A stretch of 64,000 nucleotides of DNA from Dryocola sp. LX212 (GCA_041504365.1 CP167917.1:3658001-3722000); one strand, 5' to 3'; counted from the stretch's first letter, positions 19,355 through 29,403 are shown. The notes: generated by a model not told the origin, from the sequence alone. Numbers and translations are program-made.

Positions 19355-21497
19355 TCTCGCTCTCCATCTGTGCTTTAAGGGTGATGAAATCAGGTTTGCC
19401 GCTGCCCAGCAGCGGCAGCTGCTTCATAAAACGGATGTCCCGTGGGACCGCTAGCTCCGGCACGCCGTGCTCGCGGGCGTAGCGCAGCAGCTTCTCGCGG
19501 TTCAGTTCGCTGTCGGTGGTGTACAGCACCAGCGCTTCACCTTTCGACGCATCGCTCTTAATAACGGTGGCGTGCATTTTGTCCGGCGACACGCTCAGCG
19601 CCAGCTGCTCGACCATTTCCAGCGACACCATTTCGCCCGCGATTTTGGCAAAGCGTTTTGCGCGGCCCTGGATAATGCAGTAGCCCTGCTCATCAAACCT
19701 GACGATATCGCCCGTGTCATACCAGCCATTTTCCATTTCGCCCTGGGCATTTTCCGCCGTCGGCACTTCCAGAACGCCAGGGTTTTCAACGCGCAGATAG
19801 CCGTTCATGATGTTTGGCCCTTTCAGTTGCAAACGCCCGCCCTCTTCAATGCCCGGCACCGCCATCAGGCGCGCATCCATTGCCGGGAGAATGCGGCCTA
19901 CGGTGCCTGGCTTCGCCGCCATGGGCACGTTAATCGACACCACCGGCGCGCACTCCGTTACCCCGTAGCCCTCAAGGATGCGTAGGCCGAACTTGTCCTG
20001 CCAGATCTGTTTCGTGCTCTCCTGGAGTTTTTCTGCCCCGGCCACCACGTAGCGCAGGCGGAAGAAGTCGTAAGGATTGGCGAAGCGCGCATAGTTGCCG
20101 AGGAAGGTCGAAGTCCCGAACAGCACTGTACAGTTGCGGTCATAGACCAGCTCCGGCACCACGCGGTAATGCAGCGGGCTTGGGTAGAGGAACACTTCCG
20201 CCCCGGTCAGCAGCGGCGTGAACAGGCCCACCGTCAGGCCAAAGGAGTGGAACAGCGGCAGCGCCGACATAAAGCGATCGTTAGCGGTAAAGTCGGCGAT
20301 GGTGCGGATCTGCTCGACGTTTGCCAGCAGGCTTTTGTGGCTGTGCACTACGCCTTTCGGGTTTCCTTCCGAACCGGAGGTAAACAGCACCATCGCGGCA
20401 TCTTCCGGCTTCTGTTTAACCTGCGCCAGGTGAGGTGCTAACAGGTGGGCGAAGATCCACAGCTTATCTTTGAGGGTGACATCGCCTTTAAGATCTTCAA
20501 GGAAAACCCAGCGAACCTGGGTGAGCTGCTCGGGCAGGTGCCAAAGCTTGCCCTTATCGAGGAACTGCCGGGAGGTGAATACCGTTTTGATCTGCGCGGC
20601 GGTAATCGCGCTCGTCAGCCCTTTGACGCCCGCCGTATAGTTCATCATCGCCGGGATCCGTCCACGGGACGAGGCACCAAAGATCACCGCCGCGCTGATG
20701 CCCGCATTCGGTAACATCAGGCCGATTGTCTCCCCGGCAGCGCTGTACTTATCGAGAATACGGCCAACGAACAGCGTTTTGGTCAGCAAAGAGCGGTAGG
20801 TATCAGGCTTGAAGTTAATATCTTCGATGCAGTTTTTACGCTCGCCGTAGCGATACTGTGCCGAGAGCAAAGCTTCGTACAAAGTCTCACGCGGGCGTAC
20901 CGCCATACGGGCTTCCATCATAATCTGATGAAGCATTTCGCCGGTTATTTTACGGCGGTCACGGGCGCGTGGCGCATCCGGCATTGCAATAGACGTTGGC
21001 GGAAGAAGATGCAGTGTGATGCGCGGAAAGAGCCGCTGTTTAACCAGCCCTTTGAGGCGGCTAAAGAAAGTCAGCTCCGCACCTTCAATGCGCACCGGCA
21101 CGACGGTGGCATTGGCTTTTGCGGCCACAAACGCCGCCCCTTCGTAGATTTTCATCAGCGAACCGGAAACGGAAATGCGCCCTTCCGGGAAGATAACCAC
21201 CGGACGCCCCTGCTCCACCAGCCGCACCAGATTTTTTATCGACATGGGTTTGGTCGGGTCGAGCGGCACAAAATCAATGATCGGCTTAAGCCAACGCATA
21301 TACCAGCGCTGGCTAATGGATGAATAGACAGCGAACACCGGGCGAATAGGTAGAAACAGCGCCAGCAGAATACCATCAATAAACGAGACATGGTTGGGGA
21401 CAATCAGCACACGTGGCAGGTTAAGCGCATTCGTGTCGCCATACAGGCGCACCCGGAACAACACGCGAAACAGCCAGCGGAAGAAACTTAAAACCAT
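19347..21497 (-). CDS. aas: Bifunctional 2-acylglycerophosphoethanolamine acyltransferase / acyl-ACP synthetase
   Basis: Aas reacylates lysophospholipids and activates fatty acids on bound ACP. An N-terminal PlsC-like domain (about residues 1-200) carries the HxxxxD motif NHVSFID and FPEGR; an AMP-binding domain follows with [17 protein letters not shown] prefer the ATG at 21497 (716 residues, [10 protein letters not shown]), which has GGGAG 7 nt upstream; an ATG 18 nt earlier is possible but has no ribosome site. It is paired with lplT by an 8-nt overlap. Confidence 0.95.
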   Translation of the reverse strand: MVLSFFRWLFRVLFRVRLYGDTNALNLPRVLIVPNHVSFIDGILLALFLPIRPVFAVYSSISQRWYMRWLKPIIDFVPLDPTKPMSIKNLVRLVEQGRPVVIFPEGRISVSGSLMKIYEGAAFVAAKANATVVPVRIEGAELTFFSRLKGLVKQRLFPRITLHLLPPTSIAMPDAPRARDRRKITGEMLHQIMMEARMAVRPRETLYEALLSAQYRYGERKNCIEDINFKPDTYRSLLTKTLFVGRILDKYSAAGETIGLMLPNAGISAAVIFGASSRGRIPAMMNYTAGVKGLTSAITAAQIKTVFTSRQFLDKGKLWHLPEQLTQVRWVFLEDLKGDVTLKDKLWIFAHLLAPHLAQVKQKPEDAAMVLFTSGSEGNPKGVVHSHKSLLANVEQIRTIADFTANDRFMSALPLFHSFGLTVGLFTPLLTGAEVFLYPSPLHYRVVPELVYDRNCTVLFGTSTFLGNYARFANPYDFFRLRYVVAGAEKLQESTKQIWQDKFGLRILEGYGVTECAPVVSINVPMAAKPGTVGRILPAMDARLMAVPGIEEGGRLQLKGPNIMNGYLRVENPGVLEVPTAENAQGEMENGWYDTGDIVRFDEQGYCIIQGRAKRFAKIAGEMVSLEMVEQLALSVSPDKMHATVIKSDASKGEALVLYTTDSELNREKLLRYAREHGVPELAVPRDIRFMKQLPLLGSGKPDFITLKAQMESENA

Positions 21498-21611
21498 ATC
21501 AACTCCCTTTGTCATTAATCAGCTCAGACACTTAAGTGTAGTGGCTGCAGATTACACGACTAGCTTTCAGGGAGCGAGAGGACGGAGAGAGGATAAGCCT
21601 GAAAAAAAGGC

Positions 21612-21698
21612 AAAAAAAACCTGCGCATCTGCGCAGGTCGGTGCAAGAAGATTTGTACGCAAGCGCACGAAGAATTCTCACCAATCAATACCTCTGGG
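21612..21698 (-). ncRNA. omrA: OmrA/OmrB-type small RNA
   Basis: In the aas-galR gap, where E. coli encodes OmrA and OmrB, the minus strand reads CCCAGAGGTATTGATTGGTG from 21698. This conserved 5' seed base-pairs with outer-membrane protein mRNAs. It ends in a terminator, CCTGCGCA/TGCGCAGG followed by eight T residues (21612-21619). The length is 87 nt. In E. coli these Hfq-dependent RNAs are induced by OmpR and repress ompT, cirA, csgD and others. Only one copy is present; A or B cannot be distinguished safely. Confidence 0.9.
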
Positions 21699-21951
21699 AC
21701 TTAAAATGTAGCAGTCGTCAGGCCAGGTACGCCATGGCGAAATCGCAACAGCGCACTGCAAACTGTAAGCAAAGATTTAGCCTGAAATCATTAAAAATCC
21801 TCAACATGCCGCTTCCTGCCGCTGCGTCTCATTTTCAAGTAAACGCCTGTGTAACTTACGGGCTATAGCGCCGCATATTTTCATTCGCTTTGCGAGCGCG
21901 ACGACAGTTGCGCCCTTGAAGTGGCGCGGTTTTTCCGTAACACTTAAGCCT

Positions 21952-21967
21952 GTGTAAACGTTTACCC
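21952..21967 (+). promoter_or_regulatory. GalR/GalS operator upstream of galR
   Basis: GTGTAAACGTTTACCC fits the GalR operator consensus (GTGTAANCGNTTACAC) and ends 17 nt before the galR ATG, suggesting autoregulation. Confidence 0.75.
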
Positions 21968-21984
21968 TCACAGGAATATTCTCT

Positions 21985-22992
21985 ATGGCGACGATTAAGG
22001 ATGTAGCACGACTGGCGGGGGTCTCTGTCGCCACGGTGTCCCGTGTCATTAATAGTTCTCCAAAAGCCAGCGACGCCTCAAGACTTGCGGTCAACAGCGC
22101 CATGGAAGAGCTGAACTACCATCCTAACGCCAATGCCCGCGCGCTTGCCCAGCAAACGACGGAAACAATTGGCCTTGTCGTCGGCGACGTCTCGGACCCC
22201 TTTTTTGGCGCGATGGCAAAAGCCGTCGAGCAGGTCGCCTATCACACCGGCAACTTTTTACTTATCGGCAACGGCTATCATAACGAGCAAAAAGAGCGTC
22301 AGGCCATTGAGCAGCTTATCCGCCACCGCTGCGCCGCGCTGGTAGTCCATGCAAAGAAGATCCCGGATGCCGATTTAATCTCGTTGATGCAGCAAATGCC
22401 GGGCATGGTGCTGATTAACCGCACGCTGCCGGGCTTTGAAAAGCGCTGCGTGGCGCTGGACGACCGCTACGGCGCGTGGCTTGCCACCCGTCACCTTATC
22501 CAGCAGGGCCACACCAAAATCGGCTATCTGTGCTCCAACCACACGATTTCCGATGCTGAAGATCGCCTGCAGGGCTATTACGACGCGCTGAAAGAGCATG
22601 GTTTGCCGGTGAATGACCGACTGGTAACCTTTGGCGAACCGGATGAAAGCGGCGGCGAGCAGGCGATGACCGAGCTGCTGGGCCGGGGCAAAAATTTTAC
22701 CGCCGTCGCCTGCTATAACGACTCGATGGCTGCAGGCGCTATGGGCGTGCTGAATGATAACGGCATCGACGTGCCGAAAGAGATTTCACTGATAGGCTTT
22801 GATGACGTGCTGATTTCACGCTACGTGCGCCCGCGGCTGACCACCGTCCGCTACCCGATTGTCACTATGGCAACTCAGGCGGCGGAACTGGCTATGGCGC
22901 TGGCAGACAATCAGCCCATCCCAGAAACCACGCATATGTTCAGCCCGACGCTCGTGCGCCGCCATTCGGTGATTGCCCCCGCCGGGGAGTAA
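21985..22992 (+). CDS. galR: Galactose operon repressor GalR
   Basis: A 335-residue LacI-family repressor of the galactose regulon. The N-terminal helix-turn-helix (residues 2-25, TIKDVARLAGVSVATVSRVI) and hinge are nearly identical to E. coli GalR, and the periplasmic-binding-protein-like core contains CYNDSMAAGAMGVLN. It is slightly shorter at the C terminus than the 343-residue E. coli protein. It is convergent with the GntR-type gene that follows. Confidence 0.95.
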   Translation: MATIKDVARLAGVSVATVSRVINSSPKASDASRLAVNSAMEELNYHPNANARALAQQTTETIGLVVGDVSDPFFGAMAKAVEQVAYHTGNFLLIGNGYHNEQKERQAIEQLIRHRCAALVVHAKKIPDADLISLMQQMPGMVLINRTLPGFEKRCVALDDRYGAWLATRHLIQQGHTKIGYLCSNHTISDAEDRLQGYYDALKEHGLPVNDRLVTFGEPDESGGEQAMTELLGRGKNFTAVACYNDSMAAGAMGVLNDNGIDVPKEISLIGFDDVLISRYVRPRLTTVRYPIVTMATQAAELAMALADNQPIPETTHMFSPTLVRRHSVIAPAGE

Positions 22993-23012
22993 TCAGGCGA
23001 CGCGGCCAGGCA

Positions 23013-23786
23013 TTACACCAGCTTTCCCTGGAAAATAGGCACGGACTCAAAAAGATAGCCGTCAAAATCGGGGGCGTCGGCATCTGAAAGCTCCAGCAGG
23101 CTGTTTTTGACGTTCTCCAGATGCTGCCACATCGCCTGCCAGGATCCCATGACGTCACGGCGGCGCAGGGCAGCCAGAATAGTCTGGTGATCCCCCTGCC
23201 ATTTCAGGCGATAGGGGCGCGTTTCGATATTCGCCCGCAGCTGCTGCCAGAGCGGGCTGCTGTCATGATGCTGCCAGATACTCTCCACCGTCGACAGCAG
23301 CATCTGATTCTGGGACGCACCGGCCAGCACCAGGTGGAACAGTTTATTGTTGTCCTGGCTCAGATCGTTGGCCGCAATGGCACGCTGTTCCTGCTCAAGA
23401 ATGCGCTTAAGATTGTCGATATCCGCCTTGGTAGCCATTTTAGCCGCAAAAGCCGCGATATTACTTTCCAGCAGCTGGCGCGCCTGGAGCATTTCAAACG
23501 GGCCAATGTCGCTGTTAAAAAAAGCTTCTTCTTCCGCTTCGTTTTCCGCAGGAACACGCATAACGTATACTCCCGACCCCTGACGGATATCTACGGTGCC
23601 CTGAAGTTCCAGCATCAGCAGGGCTTCACGAACGATGGTGCGACTCACGCCATATTTTTCGGCGATGTTGCGCTCCGGTGGCAGGCGCGATCCCACCGGG
23701 TACATGCCCTGAATTATTTGCGACCGCAGATCCTCACCGATTTCCTGGTACTGCTTCTTTTCTGGCGAAAGTACTACCTTGTCCAC
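23013..23786 (-). CDS. FadR-subfamily GntR regulator (UxuR/ExuR-like)
   Basis: A 257-residue regulator: GntR winged helix (about residues 13-80, with SRLPPERNIAEKYGVSRTIVREAL) and an all-helical FCD ligand domain. The start is GTG at 23786, preceded by AGGTGA. It is the last gene of the EIIC-glycosidase group, 102 nt after the glycosidase. The TTGGTATACCAA palindromes upstream of the EIIC gene fit the UxuR/ExuR-type operator, so it is the likely repressor of this operon and probably of itself. The ligand is unknown; a phosphorylated sugar or sugar acid is plausible. Confidence 0.85.
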   Translation of the reverse strand: MDKVVLSPEKKQYQEIGEDLRSQIIQGMYPVGSRLPPERNIAEKYGVSRTIVREALLMLELQGTVDIRQGSGVYVMRVPAENEAEEEAFFNSDIGPFEMLQARQLLESNIAAFAAKMATKADIDNLKRILEQEQRAIAANDLSQDNNKLFHLVLAGASQNQMLLSTVESIWQHHDSSPLWQQLRANIETRPYRLKWQGDHQTILAALRRRDVMGSWQAMWQHLENVKNSLLELSDADAPDFDGYLFESVPIFQGKLV

Positions 23787-23888
23787 AATATCACCTGCGT
23801 CTTTTAAACAGCTTTAAGGCAACGGCGGCACGGGTTTTCTCGCCGCCGGTCAGAAGGGTTAGCTTACCAAATTAAGCCACGGAAATGG

Positions 23889-25316
23889 CTATTTCCATTC
23901 ATCGTCCAGGGTTAACGTCAGCGTGCGGCCATCGCTTAACTCCCGATACCACCAGGCAGATTTTTTCATCCGCCTGGCCCGGTTGTTCTCCAGATCGATT
24001 TCAATCAGCCCGTAGCGGTTTTTGAAAGCATTCATCGGCGAGACATTATCGGTGAAAGCCCACAGCATGTAGCCCTGACAATTTGCGCCATCTTCCCGCG
24101 CGCGCAGCGTCTGGTGAAGATGTTCACTGATAAAAGCGATGCGGTAATCATCCTCGATAATCCCTTCGGCGCTGCGAAACTGTCCTTCGTTTTCTATGCC
24201 CATGCCGCTCTCCGCAACGAACCATGGAATATTTTTGTATTCCCGTTTGATGCGCATCGCCATGTCATAGACGATCTGTGGATAGATTTCCCAGCCCCGG
24301 GATTTATTCATGCGGCGGCCCGGTAGCTCGAACGGCTCGTAATAATAGGCGGGATGAAACGGCGTATCAGGGTGCCAGGCGCGGCTCGGCGCTTTGACAC
24401 GATGCGGGTAGTAGAGGTTGATACCCAGCTCATCAACGGTATTTTCCCTGATGATTTTCAGCTCTTCGGGCGTGTAGTCCCAGCGCACATCATGCTTCAC
24501 GAGCAGATCCACCAGCTGCTGCGGATACTCCCCTTTGACCAGAGGATCGAGGAACACGCGGTTGTAGAAAAGATCGTATATCTGCGCTGCTTTGCAATCG
24601 TGCTCGGCGCTCGAACGGGGATAAGTGACCTCTGGGTTGAGGATGCACCCCACCGTCCCCTGATAGCCCTTCTCCCGGAAAAGCCTGACGACCATTGCTG
24701 TGGCGAGATTTTTATGGTGATTCCACTGCATCCATTTGCCGGTATTCTGCTCGTAGGGCCAACGCAAAGCATCCAGATACACACGCGTCTGCACGACAAT
24801 CGGCTCGTTAAAAGTAAACCAGCGATCCACTTTATGGGCGTAGCGCTCAAAGACTTTTTGCGCGTACATCACGAACAGTTCAACCACATGCTTTGACCCC
24901 CAGCCACCGTACTTTTCCAGCAGGATGATGGGAAGCTCGTAATGCTCAAGGCAGAGCATCGGCGTAATGTTCGCACGGCGCATTTCATCAATCAGATTGT
25001 CGTAATACGCCGCATAGTCCTCATCCACCGCGCCCGTTTCATAGTCCGTGAAGAAACGCGACCAGTTGATGGAGGTGCGATAGTGCGTCAGCCCTGCCTG
25101 CTTCATCAGCGCGACATCTTCGCGGTAGCGGTGATAAAAATCTGTCGCCACCGCCGGGCCATAGCCGTTATGCCAGACGTGGCGATCGGCCTTGTACCAT
25201 GCGTCAGGCCAGGAGTCCTGCCCCTCTTTTTTTCCGCTCCAGCCTTCGGTCTGCCAGGCCGAAGCCGCCGCACCGAGAATAAAATCCGCTGGAATCGCCA
25301 TCTTAATTTTACTCAT
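23889..25316 (-). CDS. 6-phospho-beta-glucosidase (GH1)
   Basis: A 475-residue glycoside hydrolase family 1 enzyme. The acid/base glutamate lies in FTFNEPIVV and the nucleophile glutamate in FVAESGMG, a variant of the usual TENG motif. The ATG at 25316 (MSKIKMAIPADFILGAA) has GAGG 8 nt upstream; a longer frame to 25376 would overlap the EIIC gene. Partnered with a PTS permease, it should cleave an imported 6-phospho-beta-glycoside to glucose-6-phosphate plus aglycone. It is 7 nt downstream of the EIIC gene. Aryl-glucoside or cellobiose specificity cannot be decided. Confidence 0.88.
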   Translation of the reverse strand: MSKIKMAIPADFILGAAASAWQTEGWSGKKEGQDSWPDAWYKADRHVWHNGYGPAVATDFYHRYREDVALMKQAGLTHYRTSINWSRFFTDYETGAVDEDYAAYYDNLIDEMRRANITPMLCLEHYELPIILLEKYGGWGSKHVVELFVMYAQKVFERYAHKVDRWFTFNEPIVVQTRVYLDALRWPYEQNTGKWMQWNHHKNLATAMVVRLFREKGYQGTVGCILNPEVTYPRSSAEHDCKAAQIYDLFYNRVFLDPLVKGEYPQQLVDLLVKHDVRWDYTPEELKIIRENTVDELGINLYYPHRVKAPSRAWHPDTPFHPAYYYEPFELPGRRMNKSRGWEIYPQIVYDMAMRIKREYKNIPWFVAESGMGIENEGQFRSAEGIIEDDYRIAFISEHLHQTLRAREDGANCQGYMLWAFTDNVSPMNAFKNRYGLIEIDLENNRARRMKKSAWWYRELSDGRTLTLTLDDEWK

Positions 25317-25323
25317 TTTTACC

Positions 25324-26658
25324 TCAGGCGTTGTCGGTAAGCTGCTGCTGTGCGGCCAGCTGCGCCTGTTCGGCACGACGCGAGGCGACTTTTACAAACG
25401 GCAGATAAATCAGCACGGCAACCACGATGCAGCCGAGCTGAGTGATCACCGCCCCCATGGAACCCGCCGTGGATAGCCAGGCGTTAATCAGCGGAGGAGT
25501 GGTCCAGGGCACCATCACCACGGCTTTGCCGGCAAAACCGGTTAGCGTTGCGAAGTAGCCAATAGTGCCGGTAACCAGCGGCGTGATGATGAACGGGATA
25601 GCCAGAATCGGGTTGAGCATGATCGGCATACCAAAGATCACCGGCTCGTTGATATTAAAGATGCCCGGACCGATGGAGAGCTTGGCGATCTCTTTCATCT
25701 CCTTGCGTTTAGTGGCGATCATCACTGCTATCAGCAGGCCAATGGTCAACCCGGAACCGCCGATGCTCATATAGACATCCCAGAACGGCATGGTGATGAT
25801 ATTCGGCACCTCTTTCCCCTGCTCAAACGCGCTCATGTTGACGGTAATCGCCCCCAGCAGCAGTGGCTCACGTATCGGTTTAATCATCTGGTTACCGTGA
25901 ATGCCGATGACCCAGAACAACTGGGCGACAAACATCAGCAGCAGTATGCCCGGCAAACTCTGCACCACTTTTTCGAGAGGCTGCTGCACGACCTGGTATA
26001 CCGCGTCGTACAGATACATCCCGGTGACCTGATGGAAGATGAAGCCAAAGGTTGCAATCAGCGTGACGGTGATAATTGAGGGGATGAGCGCCGAGAACGA
26101 CGCCGAAACGTTCGGCGGCACAGTGTCCGGCATCTTTATTTTCAGCGCTTCCCGTTTCTCCAGCCAGCAGTAAACCTCAACGGATAAGATAGCGATAAAC
26201 ATCCCGAGGAACAGACTACGGGTATCGGAGAACTGGCGCGCGAGAACGTCTTTCACCATACGCATCTCCCCATCCACCATCATGGTGATAGTGGTTGGCG
26301 TGACGCAAATAAAACAGATCACCGCAAGCAGGCCGGGGAAGAGAGATTTGATGCCGTTAATTCGTCCAAGCTCAATACCGATAAGGAACACCGCGCCAAT
26401 GTTGAGGAAGTTCAGCGTGGCGTAGTTAATTGCGCTGGTAATCGGCTTCAGGTCCGCGAGGAATGCCAGCGCGGAGAAGCTAGCCAGACCGTTTTTCGGG
26501 TCGAGTACCATATTGGATATCAATACCGAAAACGCGCCGACGATGATCACCGGCATCAGGGTGATAAAAGAGGCCTTGATCGCCATGATGTAACGATAGC
26601 TATTGAATTTAGTCGCGAAACTACCCAGAGAATCGATTAACTTTTCCTGCACTGCCAT
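25324..26658 (-). CDS. PTS EIIC permease, lactose/cellobiose/diacetylchitobiose family
   Basis: A 444-residue membrane component of a Lac-family PTS, resembling CelB/ChbC: about eight to ten hydrophobic helices, with family segments FFWVIGIHG-like (LFWVIGIHGNQMI) and GPGIFNINEPVIFG. It contains only the IIC domain; no IIA or IIB gene occurs in this operon or elsewhere in the window. The start has GAGG 10 nt upstream. Transcription should start in the 26659-26983 interval under the two TTGGTATACCAA palindromes. Confidence 0.88.
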   Translation of the reverse strand: MAVQEKLIDSLGSFATKFNSYRYIMAIKASFITLMPVIIVGAFSVLISNMVLDPKNGLASFSALAFLADLKPITSAINYATLNFLNIGAVFLIGIELGRINGIKSLFPGLLAVICFICVTPTTITMMVDGEMRMVKDVLARQFSDTRSLFLGMFIAILSVEVYCWLEKREALKIKMPDTVPPNVSASFSALIPSIITVTLIATFGFIFHQVTGMYLYDAVYQVVQQPLEKVVQSLPGILLLMFVAQLFWVIGIHGNQMIKPIREPLLLGAITVNMSAFEQGKEVPNIITMPFWDVYMSIGGSGLTIGLLIAVMIATKRKEMKEIAKLSIGPGIFNINEPVIFGMPIMLNPILAIPFIITPLVTGTIGYFATLTGFAGKAVVMVPWTTPPLINAWLSTAGSMGAVITQLGCIVVAVLIYLPFVKVASRRAEQAQLAAQQQLTDNA

Positions 26659-26696
26659 AGGGTGTACCTCGGTAAGGTAATTGTTATGACTTCGTT

Positions 26697-26716
26697 ATTT
26701 TTGGTATACCAAAAAT
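26697..26716. promoter_or_regulatory. UxuR/ExuR-type operator, copy 1
   Basis: A perfect 20-bp palindrome with core TTGGTATACCAA flanked by A/T, 39 nt upstream of the EIIC start. The core matches the operator type bound by FadR-subfamily UxuR/ExuR regulators, not the CG-centred operators of LacI proteins. Confidence 0.75.
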
Positions 26717-26794
26717 AGGGGTGGTTGCGACAAATTTCCGTGACAGTACTCGCATAACCTCCATCTGGAATTCCAATAATTCAAAATTAATATT

Positions 26795-26808
26795 TTTGGT
26801 ATACCAAA
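26795..26808. promoter_or_regulatory. UxuR/ExuR-type operator, copy 2
   Basis: A second perfect palindrome, TTTGGTATACCAAA, with its centre 95 bp from copy 1. The spacing (about nine helical turns) would allow looping between the two. It lies between the EIIC gene and the divergent LacI-type gene. Confidence 0.75.
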
Positions 26809-26983
26809 CAGTTTTACTCTTTCGGGCCTGCGTCGGGATCCCGCCGTAAATGCAAAAGCGTGATCCCGGTAGGACATTTTAAGCACCTCTGATGCCCTGC
26901 CGGATCTGTACCGTCTGACTCATGTGGTAGACTGCGCTCAGAACTGCGGCATCGCGACGGAAGTCTTAATCAGGAAAGAACAG

Positions 26984-28015
26984 ATGGTAACAATGCTGGA
27001 TGTCTCGCTACGCGCAGGCGTTTCAAAAGCAACGGTATCGCGGGTGTTGAACGGCACCGGACAGGTCAAGGAGAGCACCCGCAAACAGGTGTTTAAGGCC
27101 ATGGAAGAGCTGGGCTATCGCCCAAATTTTCTTGCGCGCTCGCTGGCTAACCGCAGCAGCAACAGCGTTGGCCTGGTGGTCTCAACTTTTGACGGCTTTT
27201 ACTTCGGTCGTCTGCTGCAGCAGGCTTCCCGCCAGACGGAGCTCCATGGTAAACAGCTGATTGTCACCGACGGACACGACACGCCGCAAAAAGAGTTGGA
27301 TGCGGTGCAAATGCTGGTGGACCGTCACTGCGACGCCATCGTGCTCTATACCCGATTTATGTCCGAGCGCGCGCTGATGTCGCTGATGAGCACTATTCGA
27401 GTACCGCTGGTGGTGGTAAACCGTGATGTTACCCAGGCCCGCGAACGCTGCGTGTTCTTCGAACAGCAGGACGCGGCGTTCCAGGCAACCGAATATCTGA
27501 TTCAGCAGGGCCATCGCGATATCGCCTGCATCACCGTGCCAATCTCCACCCCAACCGGCCAGGCCCGTCTGATGGGCTATCGCAAGGCGCTTCAAAAGCA
27601 CGGGATCCGCTTCAGTGAAGAACGGGTGAAAAACGGCGACTCCACGATGACGGTCGGGCACCAGCTTTGTCAGGCGCTGCTGGAAAGCGGTGTCACCTTC
27701 ACGGCGCTGTTTGCCTGTAACGATGATATGGCCCTGGGGGCATCGAAAGCGCTGCACCAGGCGGGCATTCGCATTCCCGAAGAGATGTCGCTGTTTGGCT
27801 TTGACGATGCGCCAAGCGCGCAGTGGCTGCAGCCCGCCCTCTCCACCGTTTATCTGCCTATAGACAATATGATTACCACCGCTATCGACCAGGCGATAAA
27901 ACTGGCAAACGGCGAAGATCTTGAGCCGATCCCACCGTTTGTGGGTACGCTGGTGCTGCGTGAATCTGTGGCGCCCGGCCCTTTCTTTCAGCGCGGGCGC
28001 AAAACCTCAAAGTAG
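26984..28015 (+). CDS. LacI-family regulator, AscG-like
   Basis: A 343-residue LacI-family regulator. The start at 26984 (MVTMLDVSLRAGVSKATVSRV) aligns with AscG, which begins MTTMLEVAKRAGVSKATVSRV, and is preceded by AGGAAAG; an ATG at 26924 would add 20 residues. HTH at about residues 4-24, then a sugar-binding core with ALFACNDDMALGASKAL. Divergent from the EIIC-glycosidase operon, so it probably senses a beta-glucoside. Its 3' end overlaps the convergent lysA by 9 nt. Confidence 0.85.
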   Translation: MVTMLDVSLRAGVSKATVSRVLNGTGQVKESTRKQVFKAMEELGYRPNFLARSLANRSSNSVGLVVSTFDGFYFGRLLQQASRQTELHGKQLIVTDGHDTPQKELDAVQMLVDRHCDAIVLYTRFMSERALMSLMSTIRVPLVVVNRDVTQARERCVFFEQQDAAFQATEYLIQQGHRDIACITVPISTPTGQARLMGYRKALQKHGIRFSEERVKNGDSTMTVGHQLCQALLESGVTFTALFACNDDMALGASKALHQAGIRIPEEMSLFGFDDAPSAQWLQPALSTVYLPIDNMITTAIDQAIKLANGEDLEPIPPFVGTLVLRESVAPGPFFQRGRKTSK

Positions 28016-29269
28016 TTCCAGATCGATAAGCTCCTGCACGGTCTGGCGGCGGCGAATCAAACGTGCGCTACCGTTATCAAACAGCACTTCCGGCAGTAGC
28101 GGGCGGCTATTGTAGTTTGAAGACATAGAAGCCCCGTACGCGCCGGTATCATGCAGCACCAGATAGTCGCCCACTTTTACCGGAGGCAGGCTGCGGGTTT
28201 CCACCTTGCCGCCCTCCTGCTGGGTAAAGACATCCCCGGATTCACACAGCGGCCCGGCGACCACAGTTTCAACCGCAGGCTGAGCCGTTAAATCACGTCC
28301 GTCCCCCGCCATGGCCGAGATATGGTGGTAGCTGCCGTACATGGAAGGCCGCATCAGATCGTTAAAGCCCGCGTCGATTAGCACGAAGTGGCGCGATCCC
28401 ATATCTTTTACGGAACGCACCTGCGCCACCAGCACGCCGGATTCGGCGACCAGGAAGCGCCCCGGTTCGATTTCCAGCTTTACCGGGTGGCCCAAACGCT
28501 GGGCTATGTTGTCGCGAGCGGCGCTCCACAGGCCAAAATAATGGCTGGTATCGATCTTCTCTTCGCCTTCGCGGTATGGGATAGACAGCCCGCCGCCCGC
28601 GGAGATCGCTTCCAGATCCTGACCGAAGTCGACAACCTGCTGCACCATCGCCCCGCAAACGCGCTCCAGATGGGCGTAATCTACTCCTGAGCCAATGTGC
28701 ATATGAATACCGACGAGATGCAGGTTATAGCGCTTAACTATTTCCAGCGCCTGGGGCATGTCGGCGTGCCAGATGCCGTGCTTGCTGTTCTCCCCGCCGG
28801 TGTTGGTTTTCTGGCTGTGCCCGTGGCCGAAACCAGGATTCACGCGCAGCCAGACGCGATGGCCCGGGGAAACCTCACCAAGCTGGCCAAGCATATCCAC
28901 CGAACCAGCGTTCACCGGGATTTTGTGCTCCGCAACCAGCGCAAGCGTGGCTTCGTCGATCATATCGGCGGTAAAGACGATATCGTCCGGGTTCTCTGAC
29001 GGGTTATAGCCCGCCGCCAGCGCGCGCAGGATTTCACCCTGTGACACCGAGTCTACCTTCACGCCCTGCTCGCGCATCAGACGCAGAATATGGATGTTAG
29101 AACATGCCTTCTGCGCGAAGCGGATCACGTCAAACTGGCGCAGACGTGCCACCTGCTGGCGGATAATTTCCGCATCGTAAACCCACACGGGACAGCCAAA
29201 CTCCGCGGGCAGGGTCAGCAAGTTCTGCGCGTTAAGCGCGGTATCGGTATTGTCGAGAGGGCGTGGCAT
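28007..29269 (-). CDS. lysA: Diaminopimelate decarboxylase
   Basis: LysA decarboxylates meso-diaminopimelate to lysine. The 420-residue fold-III PLP enzyme has the Schiff-base lysine at K54 (FAQKACSNIH), the PLP-phosphate glycine motif SAGGGLSIPY and the cysteine motif GPLCESGDVF. It is divergent from its activator gene lysR, as in E. coli. Complete. Confidence 0.97.
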   Translation of the reverse strand: MPRPLDNTDTALNAQNLLTLPAEFGCPVWVYDAEIIRQQVARLRQFDVIRFAQKACSNIHILRLMREQGVKVDSVSQGEILRALAAGYNPSENPDDIVFTADMIDEATLALVAEHKIPVNAGSVDMLGQLGEVSPGHRVWLRVNPGFGHGHSQKTNTGGENSKHGIWHADMPQALEIVKRYNLHLVGIHMHIGSGVDYAHLERVCGAMVQQVVDFGQDLEAISAGGGLSIPYREGEEKIDTSHYFGLWSAARDNIAQRLGHPVKLEIEPGRFLVAESGVLVAQVRSVKDMGSRHFVLIDAGFNDLMRPSMYGSYHHISAMAGDGRDLTAQPAVETVVAGPLCESGDVFTQQEGGKVETRSLPPVKVGDYLVLHDTGAYGASMSSNYNSRPLLPEVLFDNGSARLIRRRQTVQELIDLELL

Positions 29270-29377
29270 GGTCAGCTCCGGTCATGATTCATTTTGTTTA
29301 TTACGCCACAGCGCGAAGTGAAGAAAAAATATCGATTTCTCACTAGTCTATTCATATATGATATGGTTTTTTCTTTC

Positions 29378-29403
29378 GGTGGATGACGCTACGCTTATCC
29401 ACC
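29378..29403. repeat. REP-like palindrome in the lysR leader
   Basis: GGTGGAT...ATCCACC arms flank a GACGCTACGCTT core, the same repeat type as at 32982-33008. It ends 23 nt before the lysR ATG, so it lies in the lysR 5' leader. Confidence 0.7.
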
